A DNA stretch of 64,000 nt, taken from Desulfovibrio oxyclinae DSM 11498 (lineage in GTDB: Bacteria; Desulfobacterota; Desulfovibrionia; Desulfovibrionales; Desulfovibrionaceae). Location of the stretch: NCBI RefSeq assembly GCF_000375485.1, contig NZ_AQXE01000003.1, positions 102,912 through 166,911 on the forward strand. Reading direction: 5' to 3'. Of the stretch, positions 55,601 to 63,317 are shown piece by piece; the first letter of the stretch is position 1, and the number at the start of each line of letters is the position of its first letter. The position numbers and the translations under genes were made by a program. The notes beneath the pieces are model-generated. The model was not told the origin of the DNA. It searched no databases and was given only the letters and a program-made list of their open reading frames with translations.

Positions 55601-56002
55601 AAGGATTATTCCCACGGCACGTTCTCCAGCGTCCTCGGCCAGCGACAGGAAAAAGGTGTCAATGGGCAGGTTGGGCACATGACGTTGCTGAAAATCCCGC
55701 AACACGAGTTTTCCGTGGAAAATTCTCAGCTCTTTCTTGGGTGGAATGAGATAGACGGTGTCCGGCTCTACCCTCATGCCTTCTTCGGCACGCTTCACGG
55801 GCATGGATGTCCGCTTGGACAACAGCTCCACCATGAGGCTTTTGTGATCCGGTGAAAGGTGCTGGATCACGATGAAGGCCATGCCGCTGTCCGTCGGCAT
55901 GTGCGTAAAGAACGTATCCAGCGCTTCCAGCCCCCCGGCTGACGCGCCGATGCCCACGTAGTAGGTCGGGGCGTTCCCCTGCGTGTCATCACTTTGGCTC
56001 AT
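52697..56002 (-). CDS. CheB-CheR fusion with coiled coil and PAS domains
   Basis: 1101 residues from MSQSDDTQGN with AAGGA upstream. CheB methylesterase (about 12-200; Ser in GASAGG, His in HLSPDH, Asp in SGTGSDG), CheR methyltransferase (about 215-480; WVAGCSTGEEAYT SAM site, SCRNLMIYL), a Glu/Leu/Asn-rich coiled coil with TSNEELQATNEEL-type repeats (about 665-740) and two or three PAS domains to the end. It has no kinase core of its own; the next gene supplies one. Probably reversible methylation control of a receptor or of the adjacent kinase. Confidence 0.94.
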   Translation of the reverse strand: MSQSDDTQGNAPTYYVGIGASAGGLEALDTFFTHMPTDSGMAFIVIQHLSPDHKSLMVELLSKRTSMPVKRAEEGMRVEPDTVYLIPPKKELRIFHGKLVLRDFQQRHVPNLPIDTFFLSLAEDAGERAVGIILSGTGSDGVRGVRALKEYGGMVLVQDSESARFDGMPSAAKSTGLVDIDLPPEQMPEKLVSFISHPVNRAAGAESPVVQDDDGVARIFSMLREKTKVDFTYYKQSTVMRRIQRRLTVNQISDIREYAEFLQSRPGELTTLYRELLIGVTSFFRDETVFYQLQENWLPDLMEHSETSELRFWVAGCSTGEEAYTLAILAQEAQRESGRAVNVKIFATDIDRDAIVFAGNGLYPESIAADLPEGILSRYFIRRDDHFQVDRKTREMVVFAQHNLIKDPPFTNIDLISCRNLMIYLQPVLQEKVVDHFNFSLRPGGLLLLGTSETMGEAAKHFETLSHKCKVFRSRGTGRASSLAKQPVSIPEAVQKPSFQVKAPNRATSRTEERIQEQLLQRMSSEFSSLAAVVNENLELIHLAGDASGYLRPPAGRQVNDVTKMAERELAIPLATGLQRVFKTGESLRYGNIRLGNDGDQRMVELGIHPMSSMPGQLDLAAIFLREQVKPEDVCPENVRDFDINQEAEQRIKDLEQELQFKSENLQATVEELETSNEELQATNEELLASNEELQSTNEELQSVNEELHTVNAEYQTKILELTEMTNDLDNLMAATRIPTLFLDENLEVRKYTPESTRIFRLVQGDIGRPLSHISHDLKADPLEVAEEVLTTEKSLEREVTTIEGEWFLMRVLPYRIDSSQSSGLVITLIDISGLKRAESKLSRSAARMRSIFEAAPVGLGVVEGRVFRQISGQTCKLLGYAESELVGKSTRVMFSSDEEFERVGRIREEAGDDAGTVTMEATLRRNDGTDFPALLSFAPTDPDQPDGLQAFAVWDTTRKRRQEKELRRMTDLLNATQSLVSVGGWEWDVERESMFWTDEVYRIHGMNPEEVPGGSSEHIDRSLSCYRQQDVPVIREAFRKCVEEGVPYDLEFPFTDLNGRSTTIRTTASPVLDNGKVLKVIGNIMDIGEQDSGSAEESTG

Positions 56003-56174
56003 GAACAGATTCCTTGCAGCAAGCGGTTGAAATTGAATTCGTTTTACAACGGCCCCGGTCTTTTTTCCGGACCGGCGGGGCTTCCGGAGTGTCATTGTGA
56101 ACAGGGAATCGGATTTATAAGAACCAGTATCATCTTCACATATGCCTTTCAATCGCAAAGGTCCCAACGCGTGC

Positions 56175-56204
56175 TTGACAGGGGTTAATCAATCGATTAA
56201 TCAA
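56175..56204 (+). promoter_or_regulatory. tetR promoter overlapped by its likely operator
   Basis: Perfect TTGACA at 56175-56180 and a near-palindrome TTAATCAATCGATTAATCAA at 56185-56204 covering the -10 position. Transcription would begin about at the start codon, and no Shine-Dalgarno is seen, so the mRNA may be leaderless. Binding of TetR here would block its own promoter. Confidence 0.65.
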
Positions 56205-56211
56205 CCTCTCC

Positions 56212-56793
56212 ATGTCAAAACGTCAGGCCATAATCAACGCCGCCGCCGAGCTCTTCGCAAAGCACTCCTACAACTCGGTGGGCATCCGCGACATCACCTC
56301 CCGCGCCGGGGCCAACAGTGCCATGATATCCTATTATTTCGGGGGTAAGGCCGGGCTACTACGCGAAATTTTCGCATCGTTCACGGAACTGGTTTTCGGA
56401 GAACTGGAAGCCTCCTTCAACGAGGCATCCAACCATTACGAGATGTGCGAGATATCCGTTCGGCGCATGGTGTACTGCGCACGCACGAACAAGAACCTCT
56501 TCATTCTGGGGCTGAAGGAACTGAACCACGGCGCTCCGGAGCTGGAGGAGCTCCGCACCAAACACCATGAGCTGTGCAACGGCCTTTTCGAAAGCAACAT
56601 CGACAAGCTGGGGTTATCCAGCTTTCCCGATTACGAGACCCAGCACATTACCTTCACGGCAGTCATGGGAGCCATCTACTCCAACCTGCTGCTGGAAGAC
56701 GCCTCCGCCCTTGATGACGACAGGTTTGTCGAGAAATACATTTCCATCATCTCCACCATCCTCAAGGACGGCGTCACCAAAGTCTGGGACTGA
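56212..56793 (+). CDS. TetR-family repressor of the efflux operon
   Basis: 193 residues. N-terminal helix-turn-helix (about 5-50: RQAIINAAAELFAKHSYNSVGIRDIT, then SYYFGGKAGLLREIF) and an all-helical ligand domain. It precedes the membrane fusion and RND genes on the same strand. Related operator-like sequences lie before it and before the efflux genes, the usual layout of a local repressor responding to an efflux substrate. Confidence 0.92.
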   Translation: MSKRQAIINAAAELFAKHSYNSVGIRDITSRAGANSAMISYYFGGKAGLLREIFASFTELVFGELEASFNEASNHYEMCEISVRRMVYCARTNKNLFILGLKELNHGAPELEELRTKHHELCNGLFESNIDKLGLSSFPDYETQHITFTAVMGAIYSNLLLEDASALDDDRFVEKYISIISTILKDGVTKVWD

Positions 56794-56812
56794 TTTTTTT
56801 TTCAGACACAAA

Positions 56813-56832
56813 ACAATCAACTGATTGATTAA
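56813..56832. promoter_or_regulatory. Second TetR-type operator, upstream of the efflux genes
   Basis: Read on the minus strand it starts TTAATCAATC, identical to the first ten bases of the operator before tetR, and continues with imperfect symmetry (ATTGATTAA on the plus strand). It is 43 bases before the membrane fusion protein ATG. Confidence 0.6.
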
Positions 56833-56875
56833 AACAAATAGACCATATTTCATAAAAGCAAGAGGAGTTTCTTTC

Positions 56876-57988
56876 ATGCACAATTTCAAGATGTTGTTCA
56901 TCCTGTGCGCCCTGCTTGCGGCGGCGGGCTGCTCCGAACCGGTTGAGAAAAAGGACCCGATCAGGCCGGTCAGGGCCTTCAAGATCATGTCCGGCTCGGA
57001 CGCGAAAGTTCGCTCTTTTCCCGGCAAGGTGGAAGCAAACCGCGAGGTCAGCCTCGCATTCCGCATTCCGGGACAGGTCGTTGACATCCAAGTCAAGGAA
57101 GGTGACTTCGTCACCAAGGGCCAGCTCATCGCCAAGCTCGACCAGCGCGACATCCGCGCCACGGTTGCCGATTTGAGCGCCAAGCTCGCTGGCGCCCGCT
57201 CCGTACTCAACGAAGCACGCCTCAATTACGAGCGCAACAAGGAGCTTCTGGCTTCGGACACCATCGCACAGGCCGCGTTCGACACCGCCAAGAGCAACTT
57301 CGAAAGCAGCCGGGCCACGGCTCTTTCGCTTGAACAGGAACTCAAAAAGGCACGCCTGAACCTTCAGTATACGCAGCTAACCGCCCCCTTCAGCGGCACT
57401 ATCGCCATGGTCAGTGCCGACACACATGAATACGTGCAGGCCAAAGAGTCTATCGTCCAGCTGGAAGACGTTTCCGCGCTCGACGTGTCGGTCAACGTGC
57501 CGGAGAACCTGTGGATGCAGGGCTTCCGCGGTGAAGCAGCAGGGTTGAACGAAGTCACCGCTTCTTTTGAATCGCTGCCCGGCAAGGTCTTTCCCCTGAC
57601 GCTCAAGGAATTCCAGACCAAGGCAAACACGCAGACCCAGACCTATGAAGTAACCTTCACCATGGCCAACCCCGGCAATCTGGGCATTCATCCCGGCATG
57701 ACCGCCGAAGTCCGGGCCAGCCTGTCGCAGGGCGGCGAGGCGCAGTTCGTCAGCGTCCCCTTCTCCTGCGTCACCGGCACTCCGGGCAACGGCAAATACG
57801 TCTGGATCGTCAGGGACAAAGGCACGGTACACAAGCAGCCTGTCACCACGGGACGCATCACGGATGACATGATGGTCATCAAGAAGGGCCTTTCGCAGGG
57901 CGACACCGTGGTTTCCGCCGGTGTTGACTACCTTTGCGAAGGCCAGAAGGTAAGGGTGCTTGAGGGCCGCATCGGAGGCCGGGGATGA
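56876..57988 (+). CDS. RND efflux periplasmic adaptor (membrane fusion lipoprotein)
   Basis: 370 residues from the ATG with AGAGGAG upstream. Lipobox LAAAGCSE. Barrel-sandwich halves (VEANREVSLAFRIPGQV... APFSGTIA) flank a helical hairpin (about 95-165), then beta-barrel and membrane-proximal domains. Links the RND pump to an outer-membrane channel, which is not encoded here. The stop overlaps the pump start (ATGA). Confidence 0.94.
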   Translation: MHNFKMLFILCALLAAAGCSEPVEKKDPIRPVRAFKIMSGSDAKVRSFPGKVEANREVSLAFRIPGQVVDIQVKEGDFVTKGQLIAKLDQRDIRATVADLSAKLAGARSVLNEARLNYERNKELLASDTIAQAAFDTAKSNFESSRATALSLEQELKKARLNLQYTQLTAPFSGTIAMVSADTHEYVQAKESIVQLEDVSALDVSVNVPENLWMQGFRGEAAGLNEVTASFESLPGKVFPLTLKEFQTKANTQTQTYEVTFTMANPGNLGIHPGMTAEVRASLSQGGEAQFVSVPFSCVTGTPGNGKYVWIVRDKGTVHKQPVTTGRITDDMMVIKKGLSQGDTVVSAGVDYLCEGQKVRVLEGRIGGRG

Positions 57989-60900
57989 GCCTGACCGAAA
58001 TCAGCCTTCGCAAAAAGACCGTCACCATTGTGGTGACGCTGGCCTTTCTTGTAGGTGGCGCACTCTCCTTCCTGAACATGCCGCGGCTGGAAGACCCGGA
58101 GTTCACCATCAAGCAGGCTCTGGTCATCACCAACTATCCCGGTGCCACGCCAGCAGAAGTCACGGACGAAGTGACGGACGTCATCGAGAACGCGGCCCAA
58201 CAGCTCGGCCAGCGGGACAAGGTAACGTCGCTCAACAAGCCGGGACAGTCCATCGTCACGGTGGAGATCAAGGACACGTACGACAAGGAAACCCTGCCGC
58301 AGGTCTGGGACGAGCTGCGGCGCAAGGTCTCCGACGCGCAGAGTCAGCTGCCTCCCGGAGCGGGACCGTCACTGGTCGTCGATGACTTCGGCGACGTTTA
58401 CGGCATTCTTCTCTCCGTCACCGGGGAAGGGTATTCCAGACAGGACCTTCAGGACTACGCGGATTATCTGCGCAAGGAACTGTTGCTGGTCGAGAACGTG
58501 GCCAAGGTCACCATCTGGGGCAAACGCCCGGAAAAGGTCTTCGTGGAAATATCACGTGCCCGCATGAATCAGCTGGGTACATCCATGAACGCGCTGCTCG
58601 ACACGCTCTCCAAACGAAACCTCGCGGTCCCTGCGGGCAGGGTTCGCGTGGATGACGAATATGTGCGCATTTCCCCATCGGGCGGCATCGACACCGTCGA
58701 GGGACTCGGCGACCTGTACGTGAAGGACTCCGCCGAGAACAGGCTGGTGCCGCTTCGCGACGTGGCCGAAATAAGTCGGGGCTACGACAGCCCGCCTGAA
58801 AAGATCATGCACCGGGACGGCAAGCGCGCGCTGGCCCTCGGCATCTCCATGACCTCGGGCGGCAACGTGGTCGAACTCGGCGAGGCGGTAAAGCAAAGGC
58901 TTACCGAGCTTCAGGCCGAAACTCCGGTGGGCATGCAGATCGAGCCGGTCTATTTCCAGCCGGACCGAGTGGAGCAGGCGGTGGACTCCTTCGTCCTGAG
59001 TCTGGCCGAAGCCGTGGGCATCGTCATCGTGGTGCTACTGCTTTTCATGGGTTTCCAGAGCGGGATGCTCATCGGTAGCATCCTGCTGATCACCATCTGC
59101 GGCTCCTTCATCTTCATCAAGCTGGCGGGCGTCGCGCTGGAAAGAATCTCGCTCGGTGCGCTCATCATCGCGCTTGGAATGCTGGTGGACAACGCCATTG
59201 TGGTGGTGGAGGGGATCCTCATCCGCTATCAGCAGGGCTACGACCGTTTCCAAGCGGCCCTCGACGTTGTGGAACAGAATAAATGGCCGCTCCTCGGAGC
59301 CACCATCATCGCCATCATGGCCTTTGCGGGCATCGGCCTCAGTCCGGACGCAGTGGGCGAATTCTGCCGTTCGCTGTTCATCGTGCTGAGCATCTCGCTG
59401 CTGCTCAGCTGGTTCACGGCCGTGACGGTCACCCCGCTACTGTGCCAGATGTTCCTGCACCCGAAGACTCACGGCGAAGGCGAAGACAGCTACTCCGGCA
59501 AAATGTACCGGTGGTACCGCAACCTGCTCGAATTCTGCCTGCATCACAGAAAGGCCACCATAGGTTTCATGGCGATGCTGCTGGTGGCGGCCGTGGTCGG
59601 TTTCGGGCTGGTCAAGCAGAGCTTCTTCCCGGCCTCCACGCAGCCGAGCTTCTTCATCCATTACTGGCTGCCCCAGGGGACGGATGTCCGCCGAACAGCT
59701 TCGGACATAAGCGAAATAGAAGAGCGAGTCCTTGAAGACGACCGGGTTACCTCCGTGACCTCGTTCATCGGCTCCGGCGGTCCCCGCTTCATCCTGACCT
59801 ATGCCCCGCAGAAGACCAACTCTTCCTACGGCATGTTGCTGGTGGACGTGAAGGACTACCGGATCATCGGCGACATAATAGATGAGTACAAGACCATGAT
59901 CCGCGCGGAGTACCCGGACGCCGAAGCCAAGCTGAAGAAGTTCCGCCTCGGCCCCGGCCGCGACGCGTCCATCGAAGTCCGCTTCAGCGGCCCGGACAGC
60001 AATGTCCTGCGCGAACTTTCGCTTGAAGCGCAAGCCATCATGGAAGCAAGCGGCAAAGCCGAATCCATACGCGATAACTGGCGTCAGCCGGTGAAGGTCA
60101 TCCACCCGGTCATCTCCGAGGCCCGGGCCAAACTCGCCGGAGTGACTCGTCCCGGTCTGGCAGAGGCCATGGAGCAGGCGTTTTCCGGCAAGACCGCCGG
60201 GGTCTACCGCGAAGGCGACAAGCTGCTGCCCATCGTGGTTCGCCCGCCGGACAGGGAGCGGCTGGACGTGGACGAGATTGGCAACGTGCGGGTGGCCAGC
60301 CCGGCGGCAGGCGGCCTGATCCCGGTGGAGGAAGTGGTATCGGAATTCTCCACCGAAATGGAGTTCGGCATCCTGCGGACCAGAAACCGCATGCTGACCA
60401 TCACCGCGTCCTGCGAACCCAAGCAGGGACTGCCCTCGGCGCTTCTGGCCGAACTCATGCCGCAGATCGAGAAGATGGAGATTCCCGAAGGCTACCGCAT
60501 GGAATGGGGCGGCGAGTACGAAGACTCCACCGACGCGCAGGCCAGCCTCGGCAAAAGCCTGTTCATCCCGTTCGCCATCATGATTCTGGCGACCATCATG
60601 CTCTTCAACAATCTGCGCATGCCCCTGCTCATCTGGCTGACGGTGCCCCTTTCCATCATCGGGGTCACGCTCGGCCTGCTGGTGACCGGGGAGCCGTTCG
60701 GATTCATGGCCCTGCTCGGCTTCCTGAGCCTCTCGGGCATGCTCATCAAGAACTCGGTGGTCCTGCTGGATCAGATTCGCATAGAGCTCAATGGCGGCAA
60801 GGAACCATACAAGGCCGTGGTGGATGCCTCCATCAGCCGTATCCGTCCGGTCTCAATGGCCGCGGCAACGACCATTCTCGGCATGGTGCCGCTGGTTACC

Positions 60901-61020
60901 GACGCGTTTTTCTCGGCCATGGCAGTGACCATCATGTCCGGCCTTGCATTCGCAACGGTGCTGACGCTCATAGTGGTGCCGGTACTCTATTCATTGTTCT
61001 ACAAGGTTCGTATACCTTGA
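57985..61020 (+). CDS. RND-family efflux pump
   Basis: 1011 residues, two repeats each with a large periplasmic loop and six membrane helices. N-terminal FLVGGALSFLNMPRLEDPEF, GMLVDNAIVVVEG in helix 4 (the Asp-Asn region of the proton relay; most pumps have two Asp) and KNSVVLLDQI in the second half. Of the hydrophobe/amphiphile type by length. Together with the upstream adaptor it forms a drug or envelope-stress efflux system; substrate unknown. Confidence 0.95.
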   Translation: MSLTEISLRKKTVTIVVTLAFLVGGALSFLNMPRLEDPEFTIKQALVITNYPGATPAEVTDEVTDVIENAAQQLGQRDKVTSLNKPGQSIVTVEIKDTYDKETLPQVWDELRRKVSDAQSQLPPGAGPSLVVDDFGDVYGILLSVTGEGYSRQDLQDYADYLRKELLLVENVAKVTIWGKRPEKVFVEISRARMNQLGTSMNALLDTLSKRNLAVPAGRVRVDDEYVRISPSGGIDTVEGLGDLYVKDSAENRLVPLRDVAEISRGYDSPPEKIMHRDGKRALALGISMTSGGNVVELGEAVKQRLTELQAETPVGMQIEPVYFQPDRVEQAVDSFVLSLAEAVGIVIVVLLLFMGFQSGMLIGSILLITICGSFIFIKLAGVALERISLGALIIALGMLVDNAIVVVEGILIRYQQGYDRFQAALDVVEQNKWPLLGATIIAIMAFAGIGLSPDAVGEFCRSLFIVLSISLLLSWFTAVTVTPLLCQMFLHPKTHGEGEDSYSGKMYRWYRNLLEFCLHHRKATIGFMAMLLVAAVVGFGLVKQSFFPASTQPSFFIHYWLPQGTDVRRTASDISEIEERVLEDDRVTSVTSFIGSGGPRFILTYAPQKTNSSYGMLLVDVKDYRIIGDIIDEYKTMIRAEYPDAEAKLKKFRLGPGRDASIEVRFSGPDSNVLRELSLEAQAIMEASGKAESIRDNWRQPVKVIHPVISEARAKLAGVTRPGLAEAMEQAFSGKTAGVYREGDKLLPIVVRPPDRERLDVDEIGNVRVASPAAGGLIPVEEVVSEFSTEMEFGILRTRNRMLTITASCEPKQGLPSALLAELMPQIEKMEIPEGYRMEWGGEYEDSTDAQASLGKSLFIPFAIMILATIMLFNNLRMPLLIWLTVPLSIIGVTLGLLVTGEPFGFMALLGFLSLSGMLIKNSVVLLDQIRIELNGGKEPYKAVVDASISRIRPVSMAAATTILGMVPLVTDAFFSAMAVTIMSGLAFATVLTLIVVPVLYSLFYKVRIP

Positions 61021-61083
61021 CGAACCGGTGTCGCCTCCATGCTTATGCAGTCCCCCACGGAGGCGCGCCGCGATTGAAGTGAA

Positions 61084-61130
61084 GCAGCGGGTGGGAACGA
61101 GTACCCTCTTCGTCCCCACCCGCTGCCCTT
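61084..61130 (+). terminator. Terminator of the efflux operon
   Basis: Eighteen-base arms starting GCAGCGGGTGGG (16 of 18 paired), 7-base loop, followed by CCTTTCCTT, a weak T-tract. Confidence 0.65.
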
Positions 61131-61184
61131 TCCTTCCCACAACACTCGATTTATATGGTATGGTCATGAAAAAGGACTATACCT

Positions 61185-63317
61185 ATGCAAGATAAAGAAC
61201 ATACCAACGACGACACCTCCAACCGCCGGGGCCGCAGCCCTCGTGCGGCCTTTCTCATTGATGGCGAAAACTATTTCCGCGCAGTGGCCGAGGCCGTCCG
61301 CAAGGCCGAACGATCCGTCCTGCTCGTCGGCTGGGACATCGACAGCCGCCTGCTGCTGGAACGCGACCCGGACGGACCTCGACTCTACGAACTGCTCAAT
61401 GATCTCGCCAAGGAACGGCCGGACGTACACGTCCACATCCTTATATGGGACTACCCGCTTGCCTACAGCATGGATCGCGAACCGTTGCAGATGATCAGCT
61501 TTGCCCGCAAGACGCCAAAGAATGTACACTTCCATCTGGACTCAGAGTTTCCCATGGGGTCATCCCATCACCAGAAGATCGTGACCGTGGACGACAAGGT
61601 CGCCTTTTCCGGCGGTATGGACCTCTCCTCCGGCCGCTGGGACACCATGGAGCACCTTCCGGACGATGATCGACGCACTGCCCCGAACGGAGAAAAATAC
61701 ACCCCGTACCACGATGTGCAGATGGTGCTGGACGGTGAACCGGCCAAGGCGCTTGCCGACATCGCGCGGGAACGCTGGCTCTGGGCCACCGGCCATTGCC
61801 TGACGCCACCCGAGAAGACCGAAGGCGACCCGTGGCCGGACTCTGTAACGCCCGACATGCACGACGAAGAGATAACCGTCTCCCTGACCATACCCAAGTA
61901 CAAGAAGCGTGCGGAAGTTCGCGAGATCGAACGCATGTATCTCAGGGAGATCGGCAAGGCGGATTCGCGCATTTACATGGAAAACCAGTATTTCACCTCC
62001 AAGCCAATCAAGGAGGCCCTTGCTTCGCGCCTCAGGGAGCCTGATGGTCCCGAGGTGGTCATCATCCTGCCGCACACGCCGACCGGCCTTGTGGAACGGC
62101 TGGTGATGGAACCGCTTCAATCAGAGGTGCTGGACAGCCTGCACGAGTCCGACGAATATGACAGGCTTGAAGTGTACTGCCCATTCTCCGACGAGGATGG
62201 CAATTCACCGGTCAAGGTGCATGCCAAAGTCATGATCATTGACGATGAATTCGCAACGGTGGGATCGGCCAACCTCAACAACCGCTCCATGGGGCTGGAC
62301 ACCGAGTGCAATCTTGACTTTCGCCCGGTACGTTCCAAGGGTGCATTGACGAACTTCAGGCGAAGGCTGCTGGCCCATCACCTCGGCATCTCCCCCGAGC
62401 GCCTCGAAGAAGAGGAGCGCTCGGGCTGCACCATGTGCGAATGCATTGAGAAACTTCGCAACGAGACCAAAAGGCTCCGCCCCGAACTGGAAACGCGAAA
62501 CGGTCCCCCGGTACCGGTGGACCCGGAGTTCGCCAGACCACTCGATCCGGCACAGCCCGGAACATTCGACGCAATAATGGACGACTACACGGGACCGGAC
62601 AACTCTCGAAGGGGATACTCCGGCTTCATCAATCTCGGCATAGTATTGGCGGCATTCATCGCCATGGCGCTGGCCTGGCGGTATACCCCGCTTTCGGAGT
62701 ACGCGGACACGGCCCTGCTGCTCGAATGGACCAACCGCGTCCGCGAGCTACCCATGGCACCACTGTTCGGCGTACTCGGCTTCATCATCGGCGGCTTCGT
62801 GATGTTCCCGGTCACCATACTGATCATCCTGACCGCCGGGATATTCGGCCCCGCAACGGCAGTGGCCACCTCACTGGCGGGCAGCCTCCTCTCATCGAGT
62901 CTCATCTACCTCGTGGGCAGCCTGCTCGGACATGACGCGGTCAAGCACGTCACGGGGTCGCGCATCAATGCCATCAGCAAGCAGCTCGGACGCTTCGGGG
63001 TTACCTCGATCATCGTGGTCCGCATCCTGCCGGTGGCACCGTTCACCATCATCAACCTCGTGGCGGGAGCCTCCCACATCAGCCTGAGAAACTTCCTGAT
63101 GGGAACGGTCATCGGCATGGCTCCGGGCATTCTGGGCATGACGCTCTTCGGCGGACAGCTCATGAACGCCCTGCGAGACCCCGGCCCGGTGACCATCAGC
63201 GTTCTCGTGCTGATCGTGGCGCTCATCATGGGCCTCGGCTTCGTCATGAAGCGGCGACTCAGGAGCATTCAGGATCCGCAGGAAGAATCCATCAACAGGG
63301 ACGGCGAACAGGCGTGA
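61185..63317 (+). CDS. Phospholipase D-like / VTT (DedA-like) membrane fusion protein
   Basis: 710 residues. PLD superfamily domain with two HKD motifs: His129-Lys131-Asp136 (HHQKIVTVDD) and His346-Lys348-Asp353 (HAKVMIIDD), each followed by GS/GG-type Ser/Asn. After a linker, membrane helices from about 480 and a VTT/SNARE-associated domain (about 520-690: GGFVMFPVTILI...GSLLSSSLIY...GRFGVTSIIVVRILP). No signal peptide. Such fusions are known in proteobacteria and suggest phospholipid turnover or transport. The stop overlaps the next start by four bases (GTGA). Confidence 0.93.
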   Translation: MQDKEHTNDDTSNRRGRSPRAAFLIDGENYFRAVAEAVRKAERSVLLVGWDIDSRLLLERDPDGPRLYELLNDLAKERPDVHVHILIWDYPLAYSMDREPLQMISFARKTPKNVHFHLDSEFPMGSSHHQKIVTVDDKVAFSGGMDLSSGRWDTMEHLPDDDRRTAPNGEKYTPYHDVQMVLDGEPAKALADIARERWLWATGHCLTPPEKTEGDPWPDSVTPDMHDEEITVSLTIPKYKKRAEVREIERMYLREIGKADSRIYMENQYFTSKPIKEALASRLREPDGPEVVIILPHTPTGLVERLVMEPLQSEVLDSLHESDEYDRLEVYCPFSDEDGNSPVKVHAKVMIIDDEFATVGSANLNNRSMGLDTECNLDFRPVRSKGALTNFRRRLLAHHLGISPERLEEEERSGCTMCECIEKLRNETKRLRPELETRNGPPVPVDPEFARPLDPAQPGTFDAIMDDYTGPDNSRRGYSGFINLGIVLAAFIAMALAWRYTPLSEYADTALLLEWTNRVRELPMAPLFGVLGFIIGGFVMFPVTILIILTAGIFGPATAVATSLAGSLLSSSLIYLVGSLLGHDAVKHVTGSRINAISKQLGRFGVTSIIVVRILPVAPFTIINLVAGASHISLRNFLMGTVIGMAPGILGMTLFGGQLMNALRDPGPVTISVLVLIVALIMGLGFVMKRRLRSIQDPQEESINRDGEQA

